Shown: piece after piece, positions 35,654 through 44,181 of the stretch | Layout: every line of letters begins with the position of its first letter | How positions within the stretch are numbered: position 1 is the stretch's first letter | From: JAVXGM01 sp036657395 | GTDB lineage: Bacteria > Bacillota > Clostridia > Peptostreptococcales > Anaerovoracaceae | DNA length: 55,256 bases | Direction of reading: 5' to 3' | Assembly (NCBI GenBank): GCA_036657395.1 | Contig: JAVXGM010000011.1 | Location: forward strand, 1-55,256 | Notes under the pieces: generated by a model | The model's input: the letters and a program-made list of their open reading frames with translations, nothing else | Database searches by the model: none | Told to the model about the DNA's origin: nothing | Position numbers and translations under genes: made by a program

Positions 35654-36394
35654 ATGGGTAAAGTAACAGTGCTGACTTCAGGCACTTCAGGTATAGGCAA
35701 AGCAATTGCATTAAAGCTAATAAAAGAATCACAGGATCAAGAAGATCGGTTCATTATAAATTATGGGCATAATAAAGGAGCGGCAGATGATATGTTTGAA
35801 AGCCTTTCAGCGTCAGATAAGAAGAAGGTAAGCTTTATCAAGGCTGACATGTCTTCCTACGAAGGGATAGATATATTGGTTAACAAGATTAAAGCAGAAA
35901 CAGGTGCTGTAGATTGGCTTGTTTTAAATACAGGAATAGGCACCGACCAGTCTTTCGAGGAATATACACCAAAGATGTGGGAAAATATTATGCGAACAAA
36001 TGTGAACGTGCCTGTATTTCTTGTAAAGTCGCTAAAACCATTAATGAGGAAAAATGGATGTATTTTATTCATGGGATCTCACGCTGGACAAGAACCTTAT
36101 TCTTCTTCTTTGGTATATAGTGTTTCAAAAGCGGCCGTATTGTTTATGGCAAAATCCTTAGTTAAGTTTTTTGATGAAGACAGAATTCGTGTTAACGCAA
36201 TTGCACCAGGATTTATTGAAACTCCATGGCAAAAGAACAGAACTGATGACAGTAGAGAACGTATTAATAAAACAATTGCCGCGCACAGGTTTGGAGAGGC
36301 TGAAGAAGTCGCAGACCTTAGTTGTCATGTATTATCAAATAGCTATCTGAATGGGAGCATTTTTGATGTACATGGAGGATATAATTATTTCTAA
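35654..36394 (+). CDS. Short-chain dehydrogenase/reductase
   Basis: A 246-residue SDR with the cofactor motif TSGTSGIGKAIALKL, the catalytic YSVSKAAV (Tyr-x3-Lys) preceded by a Ser in the LFMGSHAG strand, and NAIAPGFIETPW. It resembles 3-oxoacyl-ACP reductases, but lone SDRs act on many substrates. The frame that continues into mtnA is separate: mtnA starts 31 bp after this stop. Confidence 0.88.
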   Translation: MGKVTVLTSGTSGIGKAIALKLIKESQDQEDRFIINYGHNKGAADDMFESLSASDKKKVSFIKADMSSYEGIDILVNKIKAETGAVDWLVLNTGIGTDQSFEEYTPKMWENIMRTNVNVPVFLVKSLKPLMRKNGCILFMGSHAGQEPYSSSLVYSVSKAAVLFMAKSLVKFFDEDRIRVNAIAPGFIETPWQKNRTDDSRERINKTIAAHRFGEAEEVADLSCHVLSNSYLNGSIFDVHGGYNYF

Positions 36395-36425
36395 TAAGTT
36401 TGTTAGTAGTTGTGGAGGCACAAGT

Positions 36426-37526
36426 ATGAAGGCGAAAATTATATCACCAATTAAGTATGAAAATAGCAGATTATATCTACTGGATCAGACTTTATTGCCG
36501 GAGACAGAAAAATTTGTTGAAATAAAAACAAAGGAAGACCTGTGGGAAGCGATTTATCATCTTAAAGTGCGAGGTGCACCAGCTATTGGTGTTGGAGCCG
36601 CCTATGGTATTTATGTGGTTACTCGGGATATTAAGGCTAAAAACTTTGATGACTTTTTTAGAGAATTTTGCAAGATTAAACAATATATTGAAACATCAAG
36701 GCCTACGGCAGTGAATCTGTTTTGGGCTCTAGATAGAATGGAAAAACGCTTACATACCCTAGGCATTTTGCAGGGATGTGAAAATCAAGCTTGTTGCAGA
36801 GATTGCGATAATTGGCAAGGGGAACTTGAAGGAATTAAAGATGAGCTTTTAGCTGAGGCGGAGGAAATTTTTCGCCAAGACGAAGAGGCTTGTTTGGCCA
36901 TGGGGAGAAATGGTCTGACTTTATTAAAAAAAGACATGGGCATTTTGACCCATTGTAATGCAGGGACATTAGCCACGGCAAGATATGGAACTTGCCTTGC
37001 ACCCATTTATTTGGGCCAAGAAGAAGGATATAATTTTAAGGTATTTGCTGATGAAACAAGACCATTGCTACAAGGCGCCAGACTGACTTCTTGGGAGCTA
37101 AACAAAGCAGGGGTGGATGTTACTTTGATCTGTGACAATATGGCTCACACGGTGATGAAAAAGGGCTGGATTGATGCCGTGGTTGTCGGTTGCGACAGAA
37201 TGGCGGCTAATGGAGATGGTGCAAATAAAATAGGCACGGCAGGGGTGGCTGTTTTAGCTAAGGAATTTGGTATTCCATTTTACATGTTTGTACCCACTTC
37301 AACCATAGATCTTAAAATCAATAGTGGGGAAGAGGTTGTTATCGAGGAGCGAAAGGCAAAGGAAATCCATGAAATGTGGTATAAGAAACCTATGGCGCCT
37401 CGTGGGATAAAGACATTTAACCCATCCTTTGATGTGACTGACCATAAGTATATTACAGCTGTGATTACAGAAAAAGGGATCATCTATCCACCTTATGAAG
37501 AAAATTTAAGGAAATTGTTTGACTAG
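36426..37526 (+). CDS. mtnA: Methylthioribose-1-phosphate isomerase
   Basis: A 366-residue eIF2B-alpha-like enzyme of the methionine salvage pathway. It carries KVRGAPAIGVGAAYG, the catalytic Cys in THCNAGTLAT and the catalytic Asp in GCDRMAANGDGANKIGT. A Cys-rich insert (CENQACCRDCDNW) lies near residue 120. ATG 36426 follows GGAGG; the upstream frame to 36351 lies in the SDR gene. Relatives also isomerise ribose-1-phosphate derivatives. Confidence 0.9.
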   Translation: MKAKIISPIKYENSRLYLLDQTLLPETEKFVEIKTKEDLWEAIYHLKVRGAPAIGVGAAYGIYVVTRDIKAKNFDDFFREFCKIKQYIETSRPTAVNLFWALDRMEKRLHTLGILQGCENQACCRDCDNWQGELEGIKDELLAEAEEIFRQDEEACLAMGRNGLTLLKKDMGILTHCNAGTLATARYGTCLAPIYLGQEEGYNFKVFADETRPLLQGARLTSWELNKAGVDVTLICDNMAHTVMKKGWIDAVVVGCDRMAANGDGANKIGTAGVAVLAKEFGIPFYMFVPTSTIDLKINSGEEVVIEERKAKEIHEMWYKKPMAPRGIKTFNPSFDVTDHKYITAVITEKGIIYPPYEENLRKLFD

Positions 37527-37559
37527 TGTAGAGGAATAGGAAAGGAAAGGGAAGTGTAG

Positions 37560-38330
37560 ATGGGCTATAAAGTAAAACTCAATATATTTGAAGGCCCTTT
37601 TGATTTGTTGGTCTATTTAATTGAAAACGCACAGATGAGCATTTACGATATCCAAATTTCCAAGATTATAAAGCAATATTTAGAGTATATGGGTCAAATG
37701 AAAGAAATGGATGTGTCTGTTGCTAGCGAATTTATGGTTTTAGCAACAGCACTTATGGAGATAAAATCTAAAATGCTTTTACCAGGAGGACCTATTGACG
37801 GTGACGATGGCCTTTTGGAGGATCCTAGGACGGAACTGGTGGAGAGGCTTTTAGAATACAAGAGATTTAAGATGCTTTCTCAGCTATTTGCAGATCGGGA
37901 GGAAGCAGGATTGTCCATTTTGACAAAGCCCCAGGAGGATATATCCATATATACAAATGAACCAGATGAATACCTGTCATTAGATATAGGTCAATTCGTC
38001 AAAGCTTTTGATTTGTTTTTAGGGAAGAAAAAGAAGATGGAAGAAATTCAAAAGCATCACAGGCGGACAGAAAAGCAGAGAGTTACTACAGAGACTAGAA
38101 TAGAAGATATTCGCCAGTTTTTTGTGAATTATCCAAAAGAAGAGGTGAACTTCAGAAAACTGGTTAAAAAAAATGAGGATAAATATGATGTGGCACTCAC
38201 CTTTTCTTCCTTGCTGGAAATGATGAAAACAAAAGCTGTAGAGGCGGAACAAGAATACACTTATGGGGATATTCTGGTGAAGGCAGCAAACCAGGTTACA
38301 AGTGGCGAGAAAATAAAGGAGGAGTCATAG
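37560..38330 (+). CDS. scpA: Segregation and condensation protein A
   Basis: A 256-residue kleisin. The N-terminal region VKLNIFEGPFDLLVYLIENAQMSIYDI (quoted in part: FEGPFDLLVYLIE) is the SMC-neck-binding domain, and the C-terminal winged helix binds SMC heads. With ScpB and SMC it compacts and segregates chromosomes. scpB starts one base after its stop. Confidence 0.95.
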   Translation: MGYKVKLNIFEGPFDLLVYLIENAQMSIYDIQISKIIKQYLEYMGQMKEMDVSVASEFMVLATALMEIKSKMLLPGGPIDGDDGLLEDPRTELVERLLEYKRFKMLSQLFADREEAGLSILTKPQEDISIYTNEPDEYLSLDIGQFVKAFDLFLGKKKKMEEIQKHHRRTEKQRVTTETRIEDIRQFFVNYPKEEVNFRKLVKKNEDKYDVALTFSSLLEMMKTKAVEAEQEYTYGDILVKAANQVTSGEKIKEES

Positions 38331-38331
38331 A

Positions 38332-38922
38332 ATGAGCAGTAAAAAAACTATAAAATCCGCCTTTGAATCCATGATGTTTGTTTGGGGAGAGCCACTTGAT
38401 GTAAAGCTTGCTGCAGAAATTTTCAATATTGATAGCAACGAGGCTTATGAATATTTTAAAGAGCTTCAAGCAGAGTATGACCAAGAGGGACGAGGCATAG
38501 TGATCAGAGAAGTAAACAAAAGCTTTCAGTTGGTTACTAGGGAAGAAAACATCGAATATATCAAGCGGCTTTGCACTCCCATTAAACATAAGCGATTATC
38601 CCAATCCGCACTGGAGGTTTTGGCCATTATCGCATATAAGCAGCCTGTGACTAAAGGGGAAATAGAATCCATTCGAGGGATTAAATGTGATAGAGTCATT
38701 GAAGGTCTTGAGAAGAAGGACCTAGTGTCACAAGTGGGTCGCTCGGCAGGGGTAGGCAGGCCTATACTTTACGGCACTACGGATACCTTTTTAAAGCAAT
38801 TCGGATTTGCTAATCTTAAGGCCCTTCCAGACATTGAGGATATTGAAGGAGTAATGTCTGTGGGTGATCCACAGGATGGGGTAGACCTTCAACAAATATC
38901 ACTAGAATTACCGGAAAAATAG
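38332..38922 (+). CDS. scpB: Segregation and condensation protein B
   Basis: A 196-residue protein with two winged-helix domains. SALEVLAIIAYKQPVTKGEIE and IRGIKCDRVIEGL are the ScpB signature, and GRPILYGTTDTFLKQFGF follows. It dimerises on ScpA. It is immediately downstream of scpA, and the dacB/dacF-like gene after it is the common Firmicute order. Confidence 0.96.
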   Translation: MSSKKTIKSAFESMMFVWGEPLDVKLAAEIFNIDSNEAYEYFKELQAEYDQEGRGIVIREVNKSFQLVTREENIEYIKRLCTPIKHKRLSQSALEVLAIIAYKQPVTKGEIESIRGIKCDRVIEGLEKKDLVSQVGRSAGVGRPILYGTTDTFLKQFGFANLKALPDIEDIEGVMSVGDPQDGVDLQQISLELPEK

Positions 38923-38969
38923 TCATATATCTTCTATGAAACAGTAAAATGTTTTGTAGGAGATTTTTT

Positions 38970-39845
38970 ATGGTGAGAAAAATAAGAAGACTTGGGGTAA
39001 TCTTTGTATTTACCCTATTGGTTGTGGCGCTTGTTCTTTGGAAAAGTGGAGCCTTGATGAAAGTATCTACTTTTGTTTCTGGAGACAATAAATTACCGGT
39101 TCCCCAGATTTCTGCAGGGCAGGCTATTTTAATTGACGGAGCTACAGGGAAAGTGATTTACGAAAAAGATGCAGATGAGAAAGCATATCCAGCCAGTACG
39201 ACAAAGATTATGACGGCTCTTCTCATGCTTGAAACTTTGGAAAAATATGATAGTCCATTAAACCAGAAGGTGACCATACCTGAGGAAGCTGTAGGCACAG
39301 AAGGATCGTCCCTTTATTTGGAAAAAGGTGAAAGGATTCGCCTAGAGGATTTACTTTATGGTCTAATGCTTTGCTCTGGAAATGATGCAGCAGTTGCAGT
39401 TTCTCTCATTGCATCAGGAGACCAGGAGGAATTTATTAAAAGGATGAACGATAAGGCTGTAGATTTACATTGCAAAAATACACATTTTGTAAATCCAAAT
39501 GGATTATTTGATGAGAATCACTATACTACAGTGAGGGATATGGCCATAATTGCCAAGGCAGCCATGGAAAATGAGGACTTTCGAAAGATTGTTTCAGAAA
39601 CTTCATGGGAAGCTAAAAGGGAAAAAAGCGATTATGAGCACTTTTATAACAAGAATAAGACGGTTCGCCAGTTTAAGGGTGGAAGTGGGGTGAAGATCGG
39701 ATATACAAAGGCCTCAGGGCGGACTTTGGTGGCCTCTGCCACCCGTAATGGCAGGGAAGTAATATGTGTAGTCATGTGTGCACCAAATTGGTTTAACGAT
39801 GCATATACTTTAATGGAGTATGGATTTAAACGATTGGGGGAATAG
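38970..39845 (+). CDS. D-alanyl-D-alanine carboxypeptidase (DacF/DacB type)
   Basis: A 291-residue low-molecular-weight penicillin-binding protein with an N-terminal membrane or signal segment (residues 8-24). The catalytic motifs are Ser76-x2-Lys79 (PASTTK), Ser136-Gly-Asn138 and Lys242-Ile-Gly244 in the KTG position. The KIG variant of KTG is noted. It trims the terminal D-Ala of peptidoglycan stems outside the membrane. ATG 38970 is chosen because TAGGAGA lies upstream; the frame from 38949 has none. Confidence 0.9.
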   Translation: MVRKIRRLGVIFVFTLLVVALVLWKSGALMKVSTFVSGDNKLPVPQISAGQAILIDGATGKVIYEKDADEKAYPASTTKIMTALLMLETLEKYDSPLNQKVTIPEEAVGTEGSSLYLEKGERIRLEDLLYGLMLCSGNDAAVAVSLIASGDQEEFIKRMNDKAVDLHCKNTHFVNPNGLFDENHYTTVRDMAIIAKAAMENEDFRKIVSETSWEAKREKSDYEHFYNKNKTVRQFKGGSGVKIGYTKASGRTLVASATRNGREVICVVMCAPNWFNDAYTLMEYGFKRLGE

Positions 39846-39847
39846 AC

Positions 39848-40765
39848 ATGACTTATAAAGAAGAACTGTGCATTGATGCCGGATCTGAAAATTGCCCTTG
39901 CCTTTTGGCAGCATCAGGGGACTGTATAACCTGTAGTAGATTGCAGGGAAAGGATTGCTGTGAGTGTAATTGGAGAGGGGTTTGCATATACAATGAGTAC
40001 ATGCAAAATGATAAAAAAATTAATAATAAACGGGAAAATAAACGGGTGCCTATTATTAAGCGAATTTGGTATGGGGAAGATCTAGTGGTTTTAGTGGTGG
40101 GGGTTAGCAAGGGTTTCGCATTAAAAGCATCTCTTCCTGGTTCATATGTATTTTTGAAAGCCGGTGGAGAAAAAGATTGTTACAGTGTACCCGTTTCGGT
40201 TATGAAATCGGAACCAGAAAAGGGACAGATACATTTGGCAGTAAAGGTTATGGCAGGAAAGACAAAAGCCTTAGCCACGGCCAATGATGAGTTGGAAATG
40301 AGAGGAGTTTACCGAAATGGAATCTTGGGAATTTCCAATGTTGTTAAAAAAGAGTCAAGAAGAGTCCTGGCTATCACTAAGGGTGTTGGCTTTGCCCCTG
40401 CTGTAGCCTATAACAGGTGGGCCTTTGGAAAAGATGAAGTTCACTTCATTATTGACCAGGATAAGATTAACCAAGAATTTGTAAACGATTATTTAATTGA
40501 CATTCCAGCAAAATCTATAACTTATGAGGATTTGTCCCAAGGAATTTCTGGAATAAAGGCTGAAGATTATGATGTAATCATGATTTTGGCTTCAGATTAT
40601 TACATTGATAGTATAAAGGAAAAGCTTTCCATACCTTGGTCAAAACTAGCATACAGCAATAATTATCATATGTGCTGCGGAGAAGGAATATGCGGTGCCT
40701 GCACTATGGTGGATAGCCGGGGAGAAAGTCATAAAATGTGCAAATGTCAATTTTATGACTTTTAA
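39848..40765 (+). CDS. FAD/NAD-binding reductase subunit, PyrK-like
   Basis: A 305-residue protein. The N-terminus is Cys-rich (CPCLLAASGDCITCSRLQGK, then CCECNW), possibly binding metal or a cluster. The middle has a ferredoxin-NADP-reductase-like fold. The C-terminus CCGEGICGACTM...MCKC matches the 2Fe-2S site of dihydroorotate dehydrogenase electron-transfer subunits. It probably passes electrons between NAD(P)H and a partner. The extra Cys-rich N-terminus argues against plain PyrK. It starts 2 bp after the carboxypeptidase stop. Confidence 0.8.
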   Translation: MTYKEELCIDAGSENCPCLLAASGDCITCSRLQGKDCCECNWRGVCIYNEYMQNDKKINNKRENKRVPIIKRIWYGEDLVVLVVGVSKGFALKASLPGSYVFLKAGGEKDCYSVPVSVMKSEPEKGQIHLAVKVMAGKTKALATANDELEMRGVYRNGILGISNVVKKESRRVLAITKGVGFAPAVAYNRWAFGKDEVHFIIDQDKINQEFVNDYLIDIPAKSITYEDLSQGISGIKAEDYDVIMILASDYYIDSIKEKLSIPWSKLAYSNNYHMCCGEGICGACTMVDSRGESHKMCKCQFYDF

Positions 40766-40801
40766 TATTGTGTGAAATCCTTAAAAAAACCAAAAAAGTT
40801 A

Positions 40802-40830
40802 TTGACAGAGCACAAAGTAATGGCTATAAT
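40802..40830 (+). promoter_or_regulatory. Promoter of the trpB2 operon
   Basis: TTGACA (40802-40807) and TATAAT (40825-40830) with exactly 17 nt between them. Both boxes are perfect consensus. Confidence 0.85.
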
Positions 40831-40861
40831 ATCAACATAAATGAATATTTCAAACCGATGA

Positions 40862-41130
40862 TTGAGATTAGTAAATCTAAATTCTAAATTTAAAGAGAGT
40901 CCCGGGTGGTGTAATCGGGATAATGGCGAACAGATTGAATGGACTTAGGAGGGTAGGACGAACAGCAGCAATGCTAAGTAGCGCCTAACAGGATCTCCAC
41001 CTGTTACAAAGGGAGTGTGTATCAACAGCTGTACACAAAGCAAGGATATCATTAATATATCCTCGGGTGGCAATAACAGAAGCAACGCTTTTGTCCCAAT
41101 AGCAGGGGCAGAAGCGTATTTTTTTACCCT
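40862..41130 (+). promoter_or_regulatory. T-box riboswitch, tryptophan specifier
   Basis: The leader has T-box parts in order: AGTA near 40870, AAAGAGAGT and GGGTGG in stem I, a specifier loop GAA-TGG-AC with TGG (Trp codon) at 40940-40942, and the T-box GGGTGGCAATAACAGAAG at 41065-41082. The antiterminator pairs ACAGAAG with CTTTTGT (41088-41094). A competing terminator (41087-41115) ends in seven T. The TGGC bulge suits the G discriminator base of bacterial tRNA-Trp. Uncharged tRNA-Trp would turn on trpB2. Confidence 0.88.
41087..41125 (+). terminator. T-box regulatory terminator
   Basis: GCTTTTGTCCC pairs with GGGGCAGAAGC (with G-U pairs), followed by TTTTTTT at 41119-41125. It is mutually exclusive with the T-box antiterminator. 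Confidence 0.85.
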
Positions 41131-41160
41131 TGATCATCACAATGCAGAAGGAGCAAAACA

Positions 41161-42549
41161 ATGGATAAGATTAAGAAAATACCACACAGATTATATTTAA
41201 CAGAGGATCAGATGCCAAAACAATGGTACAATCTTAGAGCAGACATGAAGGAAAAACCAGATCCTATTATTAATCCAGCAACTGGAAAAACAGCAGTAGT
41301 GGAAGATCTTTTTCCAGTATTTTGCGAAGAACTGGCTCGTCAGGAAATGGACGATGAAACTAGGTATATTGATATTCCAGAGGAAGTTTTGGACTTCTAT
41401 AAGGTTTACAGACCATCACCTTTGTGTAGAGCCTATAACCTTGAAAAAGCTTTAGGCACGCCAGCAAAAATTTATTACAAATTTGAAGGAAACAACACTT
41501 CTGGCAGTCACAAGTTGAATTCAGCAGTTGCTCAGGCATATTATGCCAAGGAGCAAAAACTTAAGCATTTAACGACAGAAACTGGTGCAGGCCAGTGGGG
41601 AACAGCACTCGCTGAAGCCTGTTCATACTTTGGAATCGACCTGACAGTGTACATGGTGAAAGTTTCATATAATCAAAAGCCATTTAGAAAAAGTATTATG
41701 GAAACATTTGGAGGAAAGGTGATTCCATCTCCAAGTAATACTACTCAGGCAGGGAGAAATATACTTACAGAAGATCCAGATAACAGCGGAAGCTTAGGCT
41801 GTGCTATTTCCGAAGCGGTGGAAAAAGCTGTAACTACAGAGGGTTATAGGTATGTATTAGGTTCTGTACTTAACCAGGTAGTACTTCACCAATCGATTAT
41901 TGGCCTTGAGGCAAAACAGGCAATGGATATATTGGGGGAGTATCCGGATATAGTAATAGGTTGTGCCGGTGGCGGCTCCAACTTAGGAGGACTTATTGCA
42001 CCGTACATGCAGGATAAAATCCTTGGAAAATCCAATCCAAGAATCCTGGCCATTGAGCCAGCTTCTTGTCCGACCCTTACAAGAGGCGTATACAAGTACG
42101 ATTTTTGTGACACAGGAAAGATTACACCAATGGCAAAGATGTACACTCTAGGATGCACATTTAAGCCGTCAGCAAATCATTCTGGAGGACTGAGATATCA
42201 TGGAATGTCACCTATATTATCTAAGCTTTATCACGATGGATATATGGAAGCTGCGTCTGTTGAGCAAACTAAGGTTTTTGAAGCTGCTACATTATTTGCA
42301 AAACATGAAACTATTTTGCCTGCACCTGAATCTGCCCATGCAATTAGAGGAGCCATTGACGAGGCTCTAAGGTGCAAGGAGACAGGGGAAGAGAAGACTA
42401 TACTCTTTGGTCTTACAGGAACTGGGTATTTTGATATGATGGCATATTCAGCATTTAATGAAGGCAATATGGAAGACCATATACCAACAGATGAAGAATT
42501 AAAACCATCAATAGCAGCCATTCCAAAGATTCCAGGAATCCAAGAATAA
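41161..42549 (+). CDS. trpB2: Tryptophan synthase beta chain 2 (TrpB2-like)
   Basis: A 462-residue PLP enzyme of the TrpB2 branch, about 60 longer than classical TrpB. The PLP lysine is in SGSHKLNSAVAQAYYAK, and the phosphate loop is GCAGGGSNLGGL. It condenses indole (or a related nucleophile) with serine. No trpA is present, so it would salvage indole independently of the alpha subunit. The Trp T-box upstream supports a tryptophan role. An AAGGAG site precedes ATG 41161. Confidence 0.93.
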   Translation: MDKIKKIPHRLYLTEDQMPKQWYNLRADMKEKPDPIINPATGKTAVVEDLFPVFCEELARQEMDDETRYIDIPEEVLDFYKVYRPSPLCRAYNLEKALGTPAKIYYKFEGNNTSGSHKLNSAVAQAYYAKEQKLKHLTTETGAGQWGTALAEACSYFGIDLTVYMVKVSYNQKPFRKSIMETFGGKVIPSPSNTTQAGRNILTEDPDNSGSLGCAISEAVEKAVTTEGYRYVLGSVLNQVVLHQSIIGLEAKQAMDILGEYPDIVIGCAGGGSNLGGLIAPYMQDKILGKSNPRILAIEPASCPTLTRGVYKYDFCDTGKITPMAKMYTLGCTFKPSANHSGGLRYHGMSPILSKLYHDGYMEAASVEQTKVFEAATLFAKHETILPAPESAHAIRGAIDEALRCKETGEEKTILFGLTGTGYFDMMAYSAFNEGNMEDHIPTDEELKPSIAAIPKIPGIQE

Positions 42550-42568
42550 ATATAATATATTTAACAAT

Positions 42569-42604
42569 ACCCCCAATCAAGCATATACTAAATTGATTGG
42601 GGGT
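42569..42604 (+). terminator. Hairpin between trpB2 and the FAD oxidoreductase
   Basis: A perfect 12-bp inverted repeat, ACCCCCAATCAA and TTGATTGGGGGT, with a 12-nt loop, followed by ATTTAATTT. It ends trpB2 as a weak terminator and also covers the GGGGG ribosome site of the next gene. Confidence 0.7.
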
Positions 42605-42611
42605 ATTTAAT

Positions 42612-43907
42612 TTGTATAAAGTAATTATTATTGGCGGTGGTTGGTCTGGCTGTGCCGCTGCAATTAGTGGGAAAAAAGCTGGAGCTGATGTTACATTGCT
42701 GGAAAAAACAGACCTACTTTTAGGTCTAGGCAACGTAGGTGGAATTATGAGAAATAATGGAAGGTTTACTGCCACTGAGGAAAATATTGCCTTAGGAGCA
42801 TGGGAACTTTTCAATATTACAGACCAGTGTACTCGCCACAAAGATGTGAATTTTCCAGGGCATAAACATGCGAGCCTTTATGATGTAATAAAAGTTGAAC
42901 CTTATGTGAGGAGACTGCTTCGTGAAATGGATATAGACGTAAGACTTATGTCTAGAGCTATCGATGTAGAAAAAAGTGAAGACGACCAAGGGGAGATTTT
43001 AGTCAAAAGTATTGTTCTTGCTGGAGGAGAGGTGGTTGAAGGGGATGTATTCGTTGAGACTACTGGGTCAACCGGTCCAATGGGTAATTGCCTTACTTAC
43101 GGAAACGGATGCTGTATGTGTATTCTCCGCTGTCCTTCTTTTGGTCCTAGAGTGAGCATTACTCAAAAAGCTGGGCGGAGTGACATTATGGGAATGCGAA
43201 AGGACGGAGCATTTGGGGCATTTAGTGGGTCAGGGAAATTGGAAAAAAATTCATTGTCTACAGAAATTTGTAATAAGTTAGATGACACAGGAGTGGCTAT
43301 TGTTCCTATACCTAAACAAGCAATAGTCAAAGAAAAGCTAGATTTGAAAGTTTGTCAACAATATGCATTAGAAGAATTTGCGGAAAATATTATTCTCTTA
43401 GATACAGGTTATGCGAAAATAATGACGCCGTTTTTCCCTCTAGATAGCCTACGGAAGATAACTGGGTTTGAAAATGCCAGATATGTAGATCCTTATGCGG
43501 GAGGCAAGGGTAACTCCATTAGATATTTATCTATAGCAGAGCGTGACAATACAATGAAAGCGACAGGAATTAAAAATATTTTTTGTGGTGGGGAAAAGTC
43601 AGGGCTTTTTGTGGGCCATACAGAAGCGATTTCTACTGGAAGCTTAGCAGGCCACAATGCCGTACGATACTTAAAAGGAATGAAATCACTAGAACTTCCT
43701 ATCAGTCTTGCCATTGGTGATTTAATTTCTTTTGCCAATAAGAATCTGAAAAATGAAGGTGGGCTCATGACACGTTATACTTTTGCAGGGGCGGAATATT
43801 TCAGGCGAATGAAGGAAAAGGGACTTTACTCTATAGATTGTGAAGAAATTAAAGAACGAGTAAATCGATACGGTCTTTCGGGAATTTATAATGAGAGACT
43901 GATCTAG
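42612..43907 (+). CDS. FAD-dependent oxidoreductase
   Basis: A 431-residue flavoprotein. The dinucleotide motif is VIIIGGGWSGCAAAISGKKAGADVTLLEK near the N-terminus (quoted in part as IIIGGGWSGCAAA). A Cys-rich patch CCMCILRCPSFGPR lies near residue 168, and a second FAD motif near the end reads IFCGGEKSGLFVGHTEA. TTG 42612 is preferred, 8 nt after GGGGG. The family resembles GidA/FAD-fumarate-type oxidoreductases; the substrate is unknown. It lies in the Trp-controlled unit if the hairpin is read through. Confidence 0.78.
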   Translation: MYKVIIIGGGWSGCAAAISGKKAGADVTLLEKTDLLLGLGNVGGIMRNNGRFTATEENIALGAWELFNITDQCTRHKDVNFPGHKHASLYDVIKVEPYVRRLLREMDIDVRLMSRAIDVEKSEDDQGEILVKSIVLAGGEVVEGDVFVETTGSTGPMGNCLTYGNGCCMCILRCPSFGPRVSITQKAGRSDIMGMRKDGAFGAFSGSGKLEKNSLSTEICNKLDDTGVAIVPIPKQAIVKEKLDLKVCQQYALEEFAENIILLDTGYAKIMTPFFPLDSLRKITGFENARYVDPYAGGKGNSIRYLSIAERDNTMKATGIKNIFCGGEKSGLFVGHTEAISTGSLAGHNAVRYLKGMKSLELPISLAIGDLISFANKNLKNEGGLMTRYTFAGAEYFRRMKEKGLYSIDCEEIKERVNRYGLSGIYNERLI

Positions 43908-43935
43908 TAAAGCAAAGCTAAAGCCTTGTGGGAAG

Positions 43936-43967
43936 ACTTACAAAAAGCAGGGAAAACCGTGCTTTTT
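43936..43967 (+). terminator. Terminator after the FAD oxidoreductase
   Basis: AAAAAGCAGG and CCGTGCTTTTTT form a short stem around GAAAA with a T run. Confidence 0.6.
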
Positions 43968-44037
43968 TCATGGTCAATTTTATGTATGTTGTTTGGGTTA
44001 ATCCACAGGCGACAAGGATCTTTTAGGCAAAGAAAAA

Positions 44038-44169
44038 ATGGCACCAGTAATTTCAGCGTATAAATATAAGGAATTTGAAGATGGAGTTGAAATAGTAAGA
44101 AGGAATCATCAGTTGACACCAGCAGGTAGAAAACGTTATAATCCTAATTATATAACAAAAACGAATTAG
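44038..44169 (+). CDS. Small protein or gene remnant
   Basis: A 43-codon frame (MAPVISAYKYKEFEDGVEIV, then RRNHQLTPAGRKRYNPNYIT) ends one base before the AGGAGG of the next gene. The composition looks protein-like, but the ribosome-binding site is poor (GGCAAAG). The same frame is open 24 bases upstream to a stop. It could be a real small protein or the tail of a lost gene. No family is recognised. Confidence 0.35.
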   Translation: MAPVISAYKYKEFEDGVEIVRRNHQLTPAGRKRYNPNYITKTN

Positions 44170-44181
44170 GAGGATTTAATA

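Noticed and set aside
41015..41200. 61-codon frame in the trpB2 leader
   Set aside because: It lies across the T-box antiterminator and terminator; the RNA structure explains the sequence.
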